27,459 nucleotides of DNA from a virus. A model generated the notes under the pieces. It ran no database searches. It was not told the origin of the DNA and worked only from the letters and a program-made list of their open reading frames with translations. Position 1 is the stretch's first letter. Every line of letters starts with the position of its first letter. Location: the IMG/VR virus record IMGVR_UViG_3300027825_000010, positions 1-27,459 of that record; one strand, 5' to 3'. Made by a program: the position numbers and the translations under genes. Below are positions 1 through 9,500 of this stretch, piece after piece.

Positions 1-99
1 ATACATCTTCTGTTGCAAATAATGCTTTAAGTTGTTCCCTTTGTGCTGCCCTACGTAGTATTTCCCGCTTACGTGGTTGGCTATCAAATAGATGAACAC
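1..99 (-). CDS. GIY-YIG homing endonuclease, N-terminal fragment cut by the window edge
   Basis: Thirty-three codons are visible before the gene leaves the window. Residues 2-4 are FIY and 15-17 are YVG, the two strands that name the GIY-YIG nuclease domain, followed by QHKG. About two thirds of the residues match the start of the complete GIY-YIG gene at 25114-26112. The in-frame start is GTG at 99-97, five bases after a GGAGG Shine-Dalgarno (109-105), the same spacing as in the paralogue. An ATG at 101-99 overlaps it but is out of frame and meets a stop after five codons. The gene lies 38 bp downstream of the baseplate J gene on the same strand. It is more AT-rich than its neighbours, which fits recent arrival. 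Whether the rest of the gene is intact cannot be seen. Confidence 0.82.
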   Translation of the reverse strand, partial: MFIYLIANHVSGKYYVGQHKGNNLKHYLQQKMY

Positions 100-149
100 A
101 TGAACCTCCACTAAAGCACTGTGAAAGTTCGTTTATGTCATAAATACAG
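100..149 (-). repeat. Leader of the left GIY-YIG gene, copy A of a shared upstream element
   Basis: On the minus strand this stretch begins TGTATTTATGA and ends with a GTGGAGGTTC Shine-Dalgarno block. The same two blocks occur directly in front of the GIY-YIG gene at 26112, where they abut; here about 25 nt separate them. The TGA inside the first block is also the stop codon of the baseplate J gene. I infer common descent of the two endonuclease leaders. Confidence 0.5.
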
Positions 150-3100
150 AACTACCACGCGACCAGCCGTGAAATATTCGGTGCTGCTCAAAACGATGTC
201 CTTGGCGCTGCCCTCCCCCTCGACAACGTAGGTCACGAAATAGCTCTTCAAAGACGGCGAGGTAGTGTCTGCCGGAATCGTGATGATTACCTTCTGTGCA
301 TAACCCGCAGGAAATGGAACCGAGGAAGAGACTGAGTCGTTGCTCCCGATGATGTAAAACGAACCGTTCTGGGAAGATACAGTCGGCGTGACGGCGTTGG
401 CCAGAAAGTCCTGGACGGATGCTGTGCGGGCGTATTCCTGTCCCTGGTAAAGCAGACCAACGAAGGAATTCTTGGGTCCCCCGGAGGGAACCGTCAGGTC
501 CGGCAGGATCGGGGAAGTCGAGATGAAACTATGGTTGGGGATGGAGACAATCCCGGAGAAAGCCGGGTCGGACCCGAGCGGTGTCCACGCCGTGCCCGTG
601 GGGATGACGACCCCGATGTCGTAGGAACCGTCGCTCTTGGCACACTTGATTAACGGAACGATCACGGACTGGACTCCGGTCGTTGCCTGGACGGCGCTGA
701 TGATCTCGGACTGGTAGAGCGTTCCTGTGGCGTTGTCCAATACCCGGTCGATGGCGGTCCTGATGACCGGATCGAGCGTGCTGGAGGAGACTCCCGACTT
801 GAGGCTGACGGTCAGGGTGATGTCTACCGGATTGGCCACCATGGCTTTGACGAGGACGCTTCCTCCCGCATTTCTGGTGGACTCTATTTCGTTGGCCAGG
901 ATCGGAACAAAAGAGGGGAACTCCGTGGAAACATCGAAGGCTTCTGTGCAGAAGTAGGAAACGAGCACCTGTGCCCCGTCTGGAATGCGGCTGACGCCGG
1001 TCGAAAGGTTCCTTGCAACCGTGGCGGACCCGGAGACGGAGTTGACGGTCAGGGTGTAGTCCTGGTTTTCCAGCATCACGACACCATTGTAGGTCACTTT
1101 GACATAGCGACTGTCATGAGAGGTTAAAGCGCCGACCAACCCGGTGGAAGCCGTGACATTGACGGTGCCGTCAGGGTTAATCACTGCGCCGTCGAGCGTG
1201 AGATCGAATCGGTTCCAGCTTTCGGGGAGCCATACGTTGTAGACGAACCCGTTGTTATTCAATGTGCTGGGGATAGTACCGTTGAGGGTCTGGGTCTCGC
1301 CCGAGACAAAACTGAGGTGTTCGCTCAAAACAAACTTGTTGTAGCTCACTACCACTCGCTGGCCGTCCTGTATGGCGCTTCCGGTTGCCGTCCCGGTATC
1401 CGCAGCGGATGTATAGTCGGCATGGGGGTAGACGGCGGTAAACGATGTCCCGTTCGAAGAGGCGACGACGACGATTTGGTTGTTCAAAAACGTGGCGGCG
1501 GTCAGACCTGCCAAAGTCACCGGAGCGCCTACGCCGAAGTCGTTCACGCACGTTACGGCAAGGGTCCCGTCTGTAAGAGAGACGTTGGTGATGTTGAACG
1601 AAACGGTCAGGGGGACAAGTCCGTAGGTCCGGTAGGGTCCCGTGGCGGCGATGTTGTAATCCCGCCCGAAGACGTAGAGGGTGGAAAGGTCCGTGGAACG
1701 GACGGAAAGCACGTTCCCTATGACACCGTTCGCATCGACGGTCAAATCCATGGCCGAGTCGATAGTGACTGGTTGCGACACGCTCGACGTGATGGTGACG
1801 GTGACGGGAGATGAATCGATGCTCACCACCTGGACCTGATCGCCCGCTTGATTGCTCCCTCCGTAAAGGAGAAAGTCGGAGGTATGGATAAGGCTCAGCA
1901 ATTCCTCGGGAATGGCCCCCGTATAACCGGGCTGACCCACGACTGAATTGACGGCGGCGACTGGCTGCTCCGTAGGCGTATCGGTGAGAGGAGTCTGGAG
2001 CCGAACAAAAAGCTGGTAGACGACGTTGCTCCCGGCACCGCTTACGGCGGCTAGGTTGGTGATGTAGGGAATCCTGACCTGTGACACCCCGTTCCCCGAG
2101 ACTTGATAGGTAAGTTCGCCGGGGTCTAAGGTCAGGTACCCGGAGGCGGTGTCGAATTGCGACTTGTTGACACCCAGGAAGAACGACCCCGAAGGGCTGG
2201 AGATCAACAGTTCGACCGCATGGTAAAGAGGCCATTGAAGCTGCTGGAAGGCGACGTTCTGGACCTGAAACTTGATAAGGGAACTCGACACCGAGACGAG
2301 GGAAAGCGGTAGGTAGCTTGCAAAAAGACCCTCGGTACCGGAATTGCCGTACACAAAGGCAACGATGTCATCGTTTTGCGAGGACGATGTTCCCTGGGTA
2401 TAGATGTCAACGCACCCGAAAACGTGCTTTTGCCGAATAGGGTCCCAGTCACGGAGCATCTCCACGTCGCCAGCGGCGACGACCGTGGCGGATACAACCC
2501 CTGGGGTTGCCAGGGCGGTGGTGAGATACCCGTTGCGGGTCCCGGAATCCACGCCTACGATTTGCTTGATGGCGATGCGGGCGGCGAATTTGGAATTGAT
2601 CTCGGAATCCTGACCGAAGGTTGCGGTGGCAAGGTTGGTGACGTTCCAGCTAGCCGGTGCGGTCGAACTAATGGTGTTGATTGTCCCTGCGCCCGCATTT
2701 GTAGATGCCCCTGTGGTCTGGCAGGAAGCTGGGATGCTGACGGCGTAGAAGCCGTTGACCGGATCATAGAATGAAGCAGCGGAGCCGGGGGTAACCACCG
2801 CCGAGCCCGTGGTGACGAAGCTCAAGGACGGGGTGACATTGTCCGGGATGGTGGCGCAGAGAATCCCGATTGGGAAAGTCGCCGTCTGAGTGGGCTTGGT
2901 GTAACTGTAGAATGTAAGGGTTACAACCGAACCTATGGCTCCTCCACGAGTGAGCCCCGCACCTTCCCCGAGGATGTCAAACTGTTTGTCAATCAATGTC
3001 TGGGTGTCGTTGACATTGAGACCGAATGCCCGAGAAATCTGCTGCTTGATGGGGGAGGAATTGAAATCGTCGCTGACGCCGTCCCCGTTGGCATCGTCTA

Positions 3101-4523
3101 TTTGGCTCATGGCCGAGACCGATGTGCTGCAACGGGCGAACCACTCCCGAACGCTTGCATTGGAGAGTTCGATTGCAATCGGGTCGATGAGCAGGTCCCG
3201 AAGCTCCGACCTGGGGGACAGGTCCAAGTTGGGATAAAGCGTCGTCATATTGGCGATGAGCCGCCCCGCTATGTCTTCCTTGCGCTGAAGGGCAAGAAAG
3301 TCCGTGGGACTGACCAAGGAAAGATTGACGAACCCGCAGAGAAGAGGACCGTTCTGCTGCGATTCGAACAAAGCATTGGTGACCGGGTCCTGGACCACGG
3401 TGCTCAACAAGGCGTAAAATTGCGTTGCATTGTTGACGGTACTCGGCGGGATGTCCACGTAATTGTACGTGAATGTCTCCGTCTGATTGGTGTCGGTGAT
3501 GATCTGCAAACCAGTGACCGGGTCAAAGCTCGTCGTGCTGTTGGAGCTTATGACTTGAACATTCGCCCGGCTGACGGCGGTGACCGGCACGATGTCACCG
3601 TACTGGACATACGGAGGATTGATCCCAGCGGGGTCCGTAGAAATGACCACCCTGGTGCCTACCGTACCGGCGAACGTCGGCATAAGCCATTCCACTCGGC
3701 ATGCCACTTGGGATTTGTAGGATGTAATGGCCGATGGCGGGCCAATGACAGCGCTGGAACCGCTCACAAACGGGATGATCGCAAACTGAACCACGGGGCT
3801 GATTTCGTAAAGACCCACGTTCACCCAGGTGACGCCGCCGTCATGGGTGACAACCCCCGCGATACCGTTTTCGGGCGAAGACTGGGAGTAAGCGATGGCG
3901 TTGTTGTTGTAACTGGCAGTGAAGCCCGTAGGAGTAGCGGTTAGGATAATCACGGACACGCCGTTCAAAAAGGCGGCCAATCGAAGCCGGGAGAAGGCAA
4001 CGATCTCGCCCGCCGTGAAATTGTTGGCGGCGGTAACGGTCAGGATGTTGCCGACACTGATGGAGATCGCCGTGACCTGAGCTATGGTATCGTTGGACGC
4101 ACCTAAGGTAAAGGTGATAGGGAGGGTTCCTCCCGAGAAACTGGTAGCGGCCAAAACACTCTGAACATACCCATTTTGGTCAACAATACGATCCCCAGCC
4201 AAATGAGCGACTCCAGGAAGCCATGTCACGGTAGGATCATAATTGCGAGCCAAGAACTGGATGGGTGCGGAGCCCTGATTCAATTCGATGTTTATCGTGC
4301 CAGTAAAGGTCACCAATCCTGAAGAAGGCTTGGAAGGAGACGAATTTACGGCGATTGCTCCGTAGGCCGAAACTTCAAGTCTGGTGTATGTCTGGTCAGC
4401 CTGAATAACATAAGGGAGGACGGTGGAGTCCACCGACATAGCGGTGATCTGCACGGGTGGACTGCCGACCAGGACTACCGGAGCGGTGAACAAAAGCGAG
4501 TTTCCTACATTTGGCGGTTGCAT
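138..4523 (-). CDS. Baseplate J/gp6-like wedge protein, very long form
   Basis: Probably forms the baseplate wedge ring of a contractile tail. The Baseplate_J-like core starts near residue 410 with a helical segment (LDLSPRSELRDLLIDPIAIE). It continues near 660-690 with VDSGTRNGYLTTALATPGVV and ends with the typical C-terminal domain near 1220-1320 (VDITLTVSLKSGV, then ATTGVQSVIVPL). At 1461 aa it is far longer than usual family members (T4 gp6 is about 660 aa). The excess is beta-rich modules: one related module occurs twice (near residues 155-225 and 980-1045), and two YxxGxDYxL...IxDGxxVxVSY modules lie near 935-1075 and 1125-1215. The ATG follows a GGGGAG Shine-Dalgarno, 5 bp after the gp25-like gene. 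Family call is from motifs only. Confidence 0.83.
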   Translation of the reverse strand: MQPPNVGNSLLFTAPVVLVGSPPVQITAMSVDSTVLPYVIQADQTYTRLEVSAYGAIAVNSSPSKPSSGLVTFTGTINIELNQGSAPIQFLARNYDPTVTWLPGVAHLAGDRIVDQNGYVQSVLAATSFSGGTLPITFTLGASNDTIAQVTAISISVGNILTVTAANNFTAGEIVAFSRLRLAAFLNGVSVIILTATPTGFTASYNNNAIAYSQSSPENGIAGVVTHDGGVTWVNVGLYEISPVVQFAIIPFVSGSSAVIGPPSAITSYKSQVACRVEWLMPTFAGTVGTRVVISTDPAGINPPYVQYGDIVPVTAVSRANVQVISSNSTTSFDPVTGLQIITDTNQTETFTYNYVDIPPSTVNNATQFYALLSTVVQDPVTNALFESQQNGPLLCGFVNLSLVSPTDFLALQRKEDIAGRLIANMTTLYPNLDLSPRSELRDLLIDPIAIELSNASVREWFARCSTSVSAMSQIDDANGDGVSDDFNSSPIKQQISRAFGLNVNDTQTLIDKQFDILGEGAGLTRGGAIGSVVTLTFYSYTKPTQTATFPIGILCATIPDNVTPSLSFVTTGSAVVTPGSAASFYDPVNGFYAVSIPASCQTTGASTNAGAGTINTISSTAPASWNVTNLATATFGQDSEINSKFAARIAIKQIVGVDSGTRNGYLTTALATPGVVSATVVAAGDVEMLRDWDPIRQKHVFGCVDIYTQGTSSSQNDDIVAFVYGNSGTEGLFASYLPLSLVSVSSSLIKFQVQNVAFQQLQWPLYHAVELLISSPSGSFFLGVNKSQFDTASGYLTLDPGELTYQVSGNGVSQVRIPYITNLAAVSGAGSNVVYQLFVRLQTPLTDTPTEQPVAAVNSVVGQPGYTGAIPEELLSLIHTSDFLLYGGSNQAGDQVQVVSIDSSPVTVTITSSVSQPVTIDSAMDLTVDANGVIGNVLSVRSTDLSTLYVFGRDYNIAATGPYRTYGLVPLTVSFNITNVSLTDGTLAVTCVNDFGVGAPVTLAGLTAATFLNNQIVVVASSNGTSFTAVYPHADYTSAADTGTATGSAIQDGQRVVVSYNKFVLSEHLSFVSGETQTLNGTIPSTLNNNGFVYNVWLPESWNRFDLTLDGAVINPDGTVNVTASTGLVGALTSHDSRYVKVTYNGVVMLENQDYTLTVNSVSGSATVARNLSTGVSRIPDGAQVLVSYFCTEAFDVSTEFPSFVPILANEIESTRNAGGSVLVKAMVANPVDITLTVSLKSGVSSSTLDPVIRTAIDRVLDNATGTLYQSEIISAVQATTGVQSVIVPLIKCAKSDGSYDIGVVIPTGTAWTPLGSDPAFSGIVSIPNHSFISTSPILPDLTVPSGGPKNSFVGLLYQGQEYARTASVQDFLANAVTPTVSSQNGSFYIIGSNDSVSSSVPFPAGYAQKVIITIPADTTSPSLKSYFVTYVVEGEGSAKDIVLSSTEYFTAGRVVVLYL

Positions 4524-4528
4524 CTAAC

Positions 4529-5308
4529 TTAGCTCCCCACGAGGTTTCTTGTTGACGATATCGAGAAATTGATCGGCAAGGGACTGGACTGGGTCCCGTA
4601 ACTGGTTACCGAAGCCGCCACTGCGACCGATGTCGGATCGGGCATAGTGGTGGAAATCCCGGTTATATCCTTCAGCCTTTCCAGCAGGCTCAAGGTCTGG
4701 ACCGTGGCTTGAGCCGACTGTATATTTTTCAAACTCTGAAGAGCGTCCATTATCTGCATGGATATATCGTCGGAGGTCACTACCGTACCGAACTTCTTGC
4801 CAATGTAATCCCTGATCGCGCAAGTGAATTGCGGATAGAATGCACACCTGGATGTCAGTACGAACTTCAATACCTTCTGAACCAATTCGTCCGTATTCGT
4901 CACCCGTGAAAAGCTGCCAACGCCGCTGCCCGACAGCTTGAAGTCGTTGAGTTGCCCCGTGGCGCTGCACCTCAGGCAGTAAGGCTGCAAGGTGATGTAT
5001 TCCACCTCGATGAGGGGGATGAACCACCTGACAGGGAGATTGAACACGATCTTGCGGAACTGATCCTGGGTCAAAAGGCGATTCTCGTCCGCAACTATGG
5101 AATACCCGTAAACGGGGTCGTTCTGCTGGACTTCTTCGCCGCTTATCCTGACGATTACCTGCGAGAGCCCGTTGATCGGAGCCCTCATATTCAAAGCTGT
5201 GTCAGCCGCCAGATGGAGCGTCTTGAAATCAACGGTATCCACAATATACCGCTCCCCGGTAATCAGATGGGGACAGGGACCGCTCCGTGTGTTGAAATCG
5301 TAGCTCAT
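4529..5308 (-). CDS. Probable gp25-like baseplate wedge protein with a CxxC motif
   Basis: A 259-aa protein just upstream of the baseplate J gene, where tail gene order normally puts gp25. The C-terminal half carries a gp25/GPW-like pattern: DELVQKVLKFVLTSRCAFYP, then IRDYIGKKFGT, then a helical ISMQIMDALQSLKNIQ. Ahead of it is PYCLRCSATGQLNDF, which looks like half of a zinc ribbon; CPHL near residue 12 could supply another ligand. I start it at the ATG whose ATGA overlaps the HNH stop. The longer frame reaching 5374 would begin inside the HNH gene with no better ribosome site. No clear Shine-Dalgarno precedes 5308, so translation probably depends on coupling. The gp25 call rests on pattern and position and is moderate. 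Confidence 0.6.
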   Translation of the reverse strand: MSYDFNTRSGPCPHLITGERYIVDTVDFKTLHLAADTALNMRAPINGLSQVIVRISGEEVQQNDPVYGYSIVADENRLLTQDQFRKIVFNLPVRWFIPLIEVEYITLQPYCLRCSATGQLNDFKLSGSGVGSFSRVTNTDELVQKVLKFVLTSRCAFYPQFTCAIRDYIGKKFGTVVTSDDISMQIMDALQSLKNIQSAQATVQTLSLLERLKDITGISTTMPDPTSVAVAASVTSYGTQSSPLPINFSISSTRNLVGS

Positions 5309-5856
5309 GCTGTTGCTTTCAAAACTTTGGACTCTTCTCGCATTTGGCGAATGAGATTTCCAATGCAAAGCCATTCGTCATGAGAGAATTCCGCCCCTTT
5401 ACCTCGGTTACAACGGCGGCAACAAACCACTAAGTTATCCTTTTCATAACCTCGGCTGCAATCTTTTCTGTCAAGGTGGTATCCTTTGCCCCCCTTGCGC
5501 TTTACATCCTGAAATTTGTACCAGATTACATCTTCGCCGCAGTAGTAGCACAGATTTATATTTGTGAAATCTAAAAAATCTTCAAATGAGAGGTGGGACA
5601 ATTTCTTACGTTTAGCCACTGATAACATGTTGGTATACAAAAACTTATACGGAATTCCTCTTCTACTACACCCACAACTTTTAGTGCCTCTTCCACTCCT
5701 CCTTGAAAGACACCCTGCGGCAGTGGGAAGGTGTTCCGTGCCACAGTCGCAAGAACACTCCCATATGGCTCCCACCCGAGGAACTATCTTCAAAAGACGG
5801 TTCACTGTAAGCTTTCCAAATTTCAATCCCGTTAAATCGTTGATTTTCCCTCTCAT
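5305..5856 (-). CDS. HNH homing endonuclease, free-standing, nested between tail genes
   Basis: A 183-aa HNH nuclease that would cut DNA at an allele lacking it and spread by repair. The N-terminus has a GLKFGKLTV motif common in phage HNH proteins, then a Cys cluster (C34, C36, C38 and a later SCGC), probably zinc-binding. The nuclease core has CYYCGED, then YHLDRKD, DNLVVCCRRCNRGKG, giving the His/Asn residues and paired CxxC of a zinc-stabilised HNH fold. A GGGGGA Shine-Dalgarno lies about 10 nt before the ATG, inside the upstream gene. Both ends overlap the neighbours by ATGA, and CATGAG occurs at both boundaries. Base composition is visibly more AT-rich than in flanking genes, which supports recent insertion. 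Confidence 0.93.
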   Translation of the reverse strand: MRGKINDLTGLKFGKLTVNRLLKIVPRVGAIWECSCDCGTEHLPTAAGCLSRRSGRGTKSCGCSRRGIPYKFLYTNMLSVAKRKKLSHLSFEDFLDFTNINLCYYCGEDVIWYKFQDVKRKGGKGYHLDRKDCSRGYEKDNLVVCCRRCNRGKGAEFSHDEWLCIGNLIRQMREESKVLKATA

Positions 5857-6575
5857 GGGTCTATTTTCCCCCTATCTACAATACCAATGGGGAAATTAGA
5901 AGGACTGTGGTTAGCTTGCTCTAATTCAAAAATTGTGGGAGGGTCTGCGGGATGGACCCGGAAGTAGGGTTGATTTTTGTATAACTTAGTGTCGTCTACC
6001 AATACACTTTGATACTCTGGTTTCGAGAAATAGCTGTCGATCTTGGTCAGGATGTCCTGCAAAGCCGTGGGATCGCTCGGAACGCTTTTAGGCGTGCCCG
6101 CAGGCGTCGAAGTCTGGACAAAATCGTTGGTATATTGAGCTAGGTCCTCGTGTTTCTCAATGATGCACCGGACTTGGTTCATATAGTAGGAGGCATCCTC
6201 GTGACGCTGGAACATCTCGCGCATGCGAGTCTTGACTTTGCCCACCAGGACCATAGGGAGTTGATCGTCCCCTGACGGGAAGTTGAAGTGCCCGTTCTCT
6301 CCTGGTTTCCAGGCTTCTTTGTTAAAGGTGGGAGCGAGGGTCTCACCGTAAGTGCCGGTTTCCCCTGGATATACCGAGGAATAGTACTGTTCTAGAACGC
6401 CCGCCGTCTTGCGGAGTTGCTGAGCCCTGATACGATGGAAAGTAGACACCGCCGCCACGTCGCCCTGACGAGAGTTTGCCCACTGTTTCAGGGCATTCCA
6501 CTGGGTCAGAGAGAAGTTCCCCAACCAGTGGAAGGGAGGTCCGGGATAAGCATACTTCCAGTTGTATCCGGCCAA
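5853..6575 (-). CDS. Unrecognised 240-aa protein of the baseplate/tail block
   Basis: I do not recognise the family. The protein is soluble-looking with no membrane segment, rich in aromatic residues at the N-terminus (YNWKYAYPGPPFHWLGNF) and helical in the middle (VKTRMREMFQRHEDASYYMNQ). Its place between the Ig-repeat fibre gene and the gp25/gpJ pair suggests a baseplate or tail component. The start is a TTG: AGGGGGT lies five bases upstream and the first in-frame Met is only near residue 108, so TTG is the best choice. It begins 10 bp after the 1932-aa gene and ends in an ATGA overlap with the HNH gene. Confidence 0.75.
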   Translation of the reverse strand: MAGYNWKYAYPGPPFHWLGNFSLTQWNALKQWANSRQGDVAAVSTFHRIRAQQLRKTAGVLEQYYSSVYPGETGTYGETLAPTFNKEAWKPGENGHFNFPSGDDQLPMVLVGKVKTRMREMFQRHEDASYYMNQVRCIIEKHEDLAQYTNDFVQTSTPAGTPKSVPSDPTALQDILTKIDSYFSKPEYQSVLVDDTKLYKNQPYFRVHPADPPTIFELEQANHSPSNFPIGIVDRGKIDP

Positions 6576-6585
6576 GCGCTACCCC

Positions 6586-9500
6586 CTAGCTGCGGACGAC
6601 GGTGATGGTAGCGATCTGTCCATTGACATAGGTAATCGTTCCAGATGTTATCGTCGTACCGCTCAAATAAGTCAAATGACCCGATAGAGACAGACTAAGA
6701 GCGAAAAGATAGGTGCCGCTCCCCGCAGGCGGGAATTGGACCACCGCCGTGTAGCCCGTCAGCCAACCAGCGAGTGCGCCGCTGCCGTAAGTCGGAGTGA
6801 TGCTCACGATTGAAGCGCCGTTGTTAATCGAAGCGAACACATTCACGGTGTTTCCCGTGCTGCTGGCGGTTCCCTGCTGCTGCGGAGACAGCGGTTTGTA
6901 GAATACTATGGCAACGCTGGAAGTAGACGGGACAGTGTAAGTCAGTGACAGCTTGGCGCTTGAAACCTGAAGTACTGCACCGGTACCTGGTTGCTGGGTG
7001 CATTGCAGATAAAAAGTGAAGCCGAATGCACTACTGTTTGCTTCGTTGGGAGTCACTCCGCTCAAAACGAAATCGAAGCGACCGGAACCAACCTGCACTC
7101 CGCTCTGTGCGGACGGCGGATGGGCGGTGCCGATCAAAGTAACACCGTTCTGGAAAGTCTCACTGCTACCGGCAGACTGCGAAACGACCAGAGACACCGT
7201 CGCGTTGGTGATGGTTGCGTTCGCCGGAATGCTGAACCCCATATTGGTCATGTTCAACGTGTGCGAAATGTGTGCGTTGCTGTTGTCGCTCCCGTAAAGG
7301 GTGATGGTATCGGACCCCCCGTTTTTGAGGTTTCCGAAAGAAACCCACCCGACAGAACCGGAAGTTACCTGAACGTCGGCTTCGGTCTGAGGCGTGGAGG
7401 GACCGACAGTGTGGATGAAGGTGTTGTTGGAGATACCAATTGAAGTCCCGGATACGGACACCGTCGGCATGACCATGTAAAGAAATGGGGTGACCAATTG
7501 TTGGCCGCCCTTGCCGGACCCGAAGCCGAACAAGTCGAAGGCTTCCGTGCCGGTACTTGGGTATGACAGATCGAACCACGCGATATCGAAATCGGTCAAA
7601 GTCAAGTCGGTGAGCGCCACGCCGGAAGGCAGCGCTCCACCGGCATAGGCATACTGGAAATTGGGATTGGCATAGCTGAAACTGACGATCCCGCTGGAAG
7701 CGCTGTTGTCGGCCGACAGGGAGAAATCCCCGGTCCCGTCGATATGGGCGGCCTGGGCCTTATCGACCGCAGCGCCGTTGTAGGTCTGGAAGTTGAAAGC
7801 CCCCGGAGCATTGTAGATGGGCAGACTCCCCGCAGTCCCTTCCAGGAGGGGCACGCCGTAAGCGGGGACGGTGCCCACCGTAGGACCGAGACTCAAAGCG
7901 CCGTTGGAATAGACGACCCAAGTGAACGTGGCGAAACCGACGATCCCCCCAACGTCCGTGACGGTTACGGGGAAGTTGTTAGACCCCAAGGTCCCGTTGG
8001 CGAACGGACCGCTGAGGACGATGAAAGCGGTATATCCGAGAGACGCTCCACCGCCTGTCACGCGCGTGAAGACAAAAGGAAAGGAGACCGAAAATCCTGC
8101 CGGGACGGTCACGCTCATCTGGCTGGGGTCGTTGGCGAGAAGATGGCTTGCTACGATGATAAACGAACGGTTCCAGCTGGAACCGATGGTGGTGACATCC
8201 CCGTTTCCGACGTAGCCTAGGATTCCCAAATTCAGGGAATTGACATAGTCAATTCCGGTGCTGAGAGTCAGCCCGGTATTGATCGTCAATATCGCTGGCG
8301 ACGGACCGTTAAACGCCTGGGTCGCCTTCGATCCGATACTGTCCTGAACCTGGACAGTGAAACTGAAGTTCCCAGTCTGATTGGTAGTTCCGCCCAAGAT
8401 TCCACCGGTGCTGACCGTGATCCCGGTCGGAAGGGTACCCGCAACCAAAGACCACGTATACGGAGGAACGCCGCCAGAAGCCTGCAAGGTCTTGGAGTAG
8501 GCAACCCCCGCCTCGCCTGACCCCAACGTGGTAGTGAAGATAATGAGTGTGCTGGAGGTGACTTGCATGGTGAAGAGGTGAGATGCCGTATCTGCCGGGC
8601 TCATGGCATCTACCACTTGAACGGTGAAGTTCCAGGTAGTTGCCACGCCGCCAGTTCCTTGCAGCAATCCGCCGCTGCTCAAGGAGAACGGGAACCCTGG
8701 CGGAGGAGAAGGAATCGACCACGTATAGACAGGGGTGCCGCCTGACGGGTCGCCGCCGCCCGTAGCCGTAAGTTGGATGGGGGTGATAGCAACCCCAACG
8801 GTTGCCGTAGGCAACCCGAAATAGCCCGGAAACGGCGGAGGGTTGATGGCCAGGTTCGTCGTGGCGGTGATGGTCACGATGGCGGTGGCCAAATGCCCCG
8901 CTTGGTCAATCGTTTGGACGGTGAAAGAAGGCTGCGCACCGGCTGCGCCTGCGAAGACGCCCGTAATCTTAGCAGTGGTGCCGTAGTCCGAGACGCTGGC
9001 GGTCAATGAGAGCCCGGACGGGAGAGAACCCAAAATCACGGACCAACTCACCAAGTTTGAAGGTCCTGGAGTCGAAGGATCGGAAACCGACAAAGTCCCC
9101 AAGTAGGGAACTCCCCTCAGTAGATCGCCGACCCCGGCCGTGCTGATGGTCATGCCCGCGACAATTCCTACAGTGACGGCGAGGCTTTTGTTGGCTGTGT
9201 TCAACAAGGAATCAGTGACGATAAAATTCACGGATTGAGTGCCATAGCCTGCTTGTGCAGTGGTGCCTGAGATGAGACCGGAACTGTCGATTGTGATCCC
9301 GGTCGGCAACGATGCCGATACGTTGGTCCAAGCATAAGGAGCGAGACCGCCAGTAGCCGTCATCTGGAACGAGTACGGTACGTTGATGGTGATGGGGGGA
9401 ATGGATATGGTGGCGACCAGCAATGTGCTGAAAACATGGACGACTATTTGCCTTGTGGTCACCGATCCGACGCTGTCCGTGAGGGTGAATGTGATGGTAG

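Noticed and set aside
1255-2235. Open minus-strand frame of 326 codons inside the baseplate J gene
   Set aside because: It is an out-of-frame shadow: Arg/Ser/Pro-rich, no motifs, fully covered by a gene with clear domain signatures.
3102-3944. Open plus-strand frame of 280 codons opposite the baseplate J gene
   Set aside because: Antisense shadow with biased Arg/Asp/Gly composition and no domain pattern.
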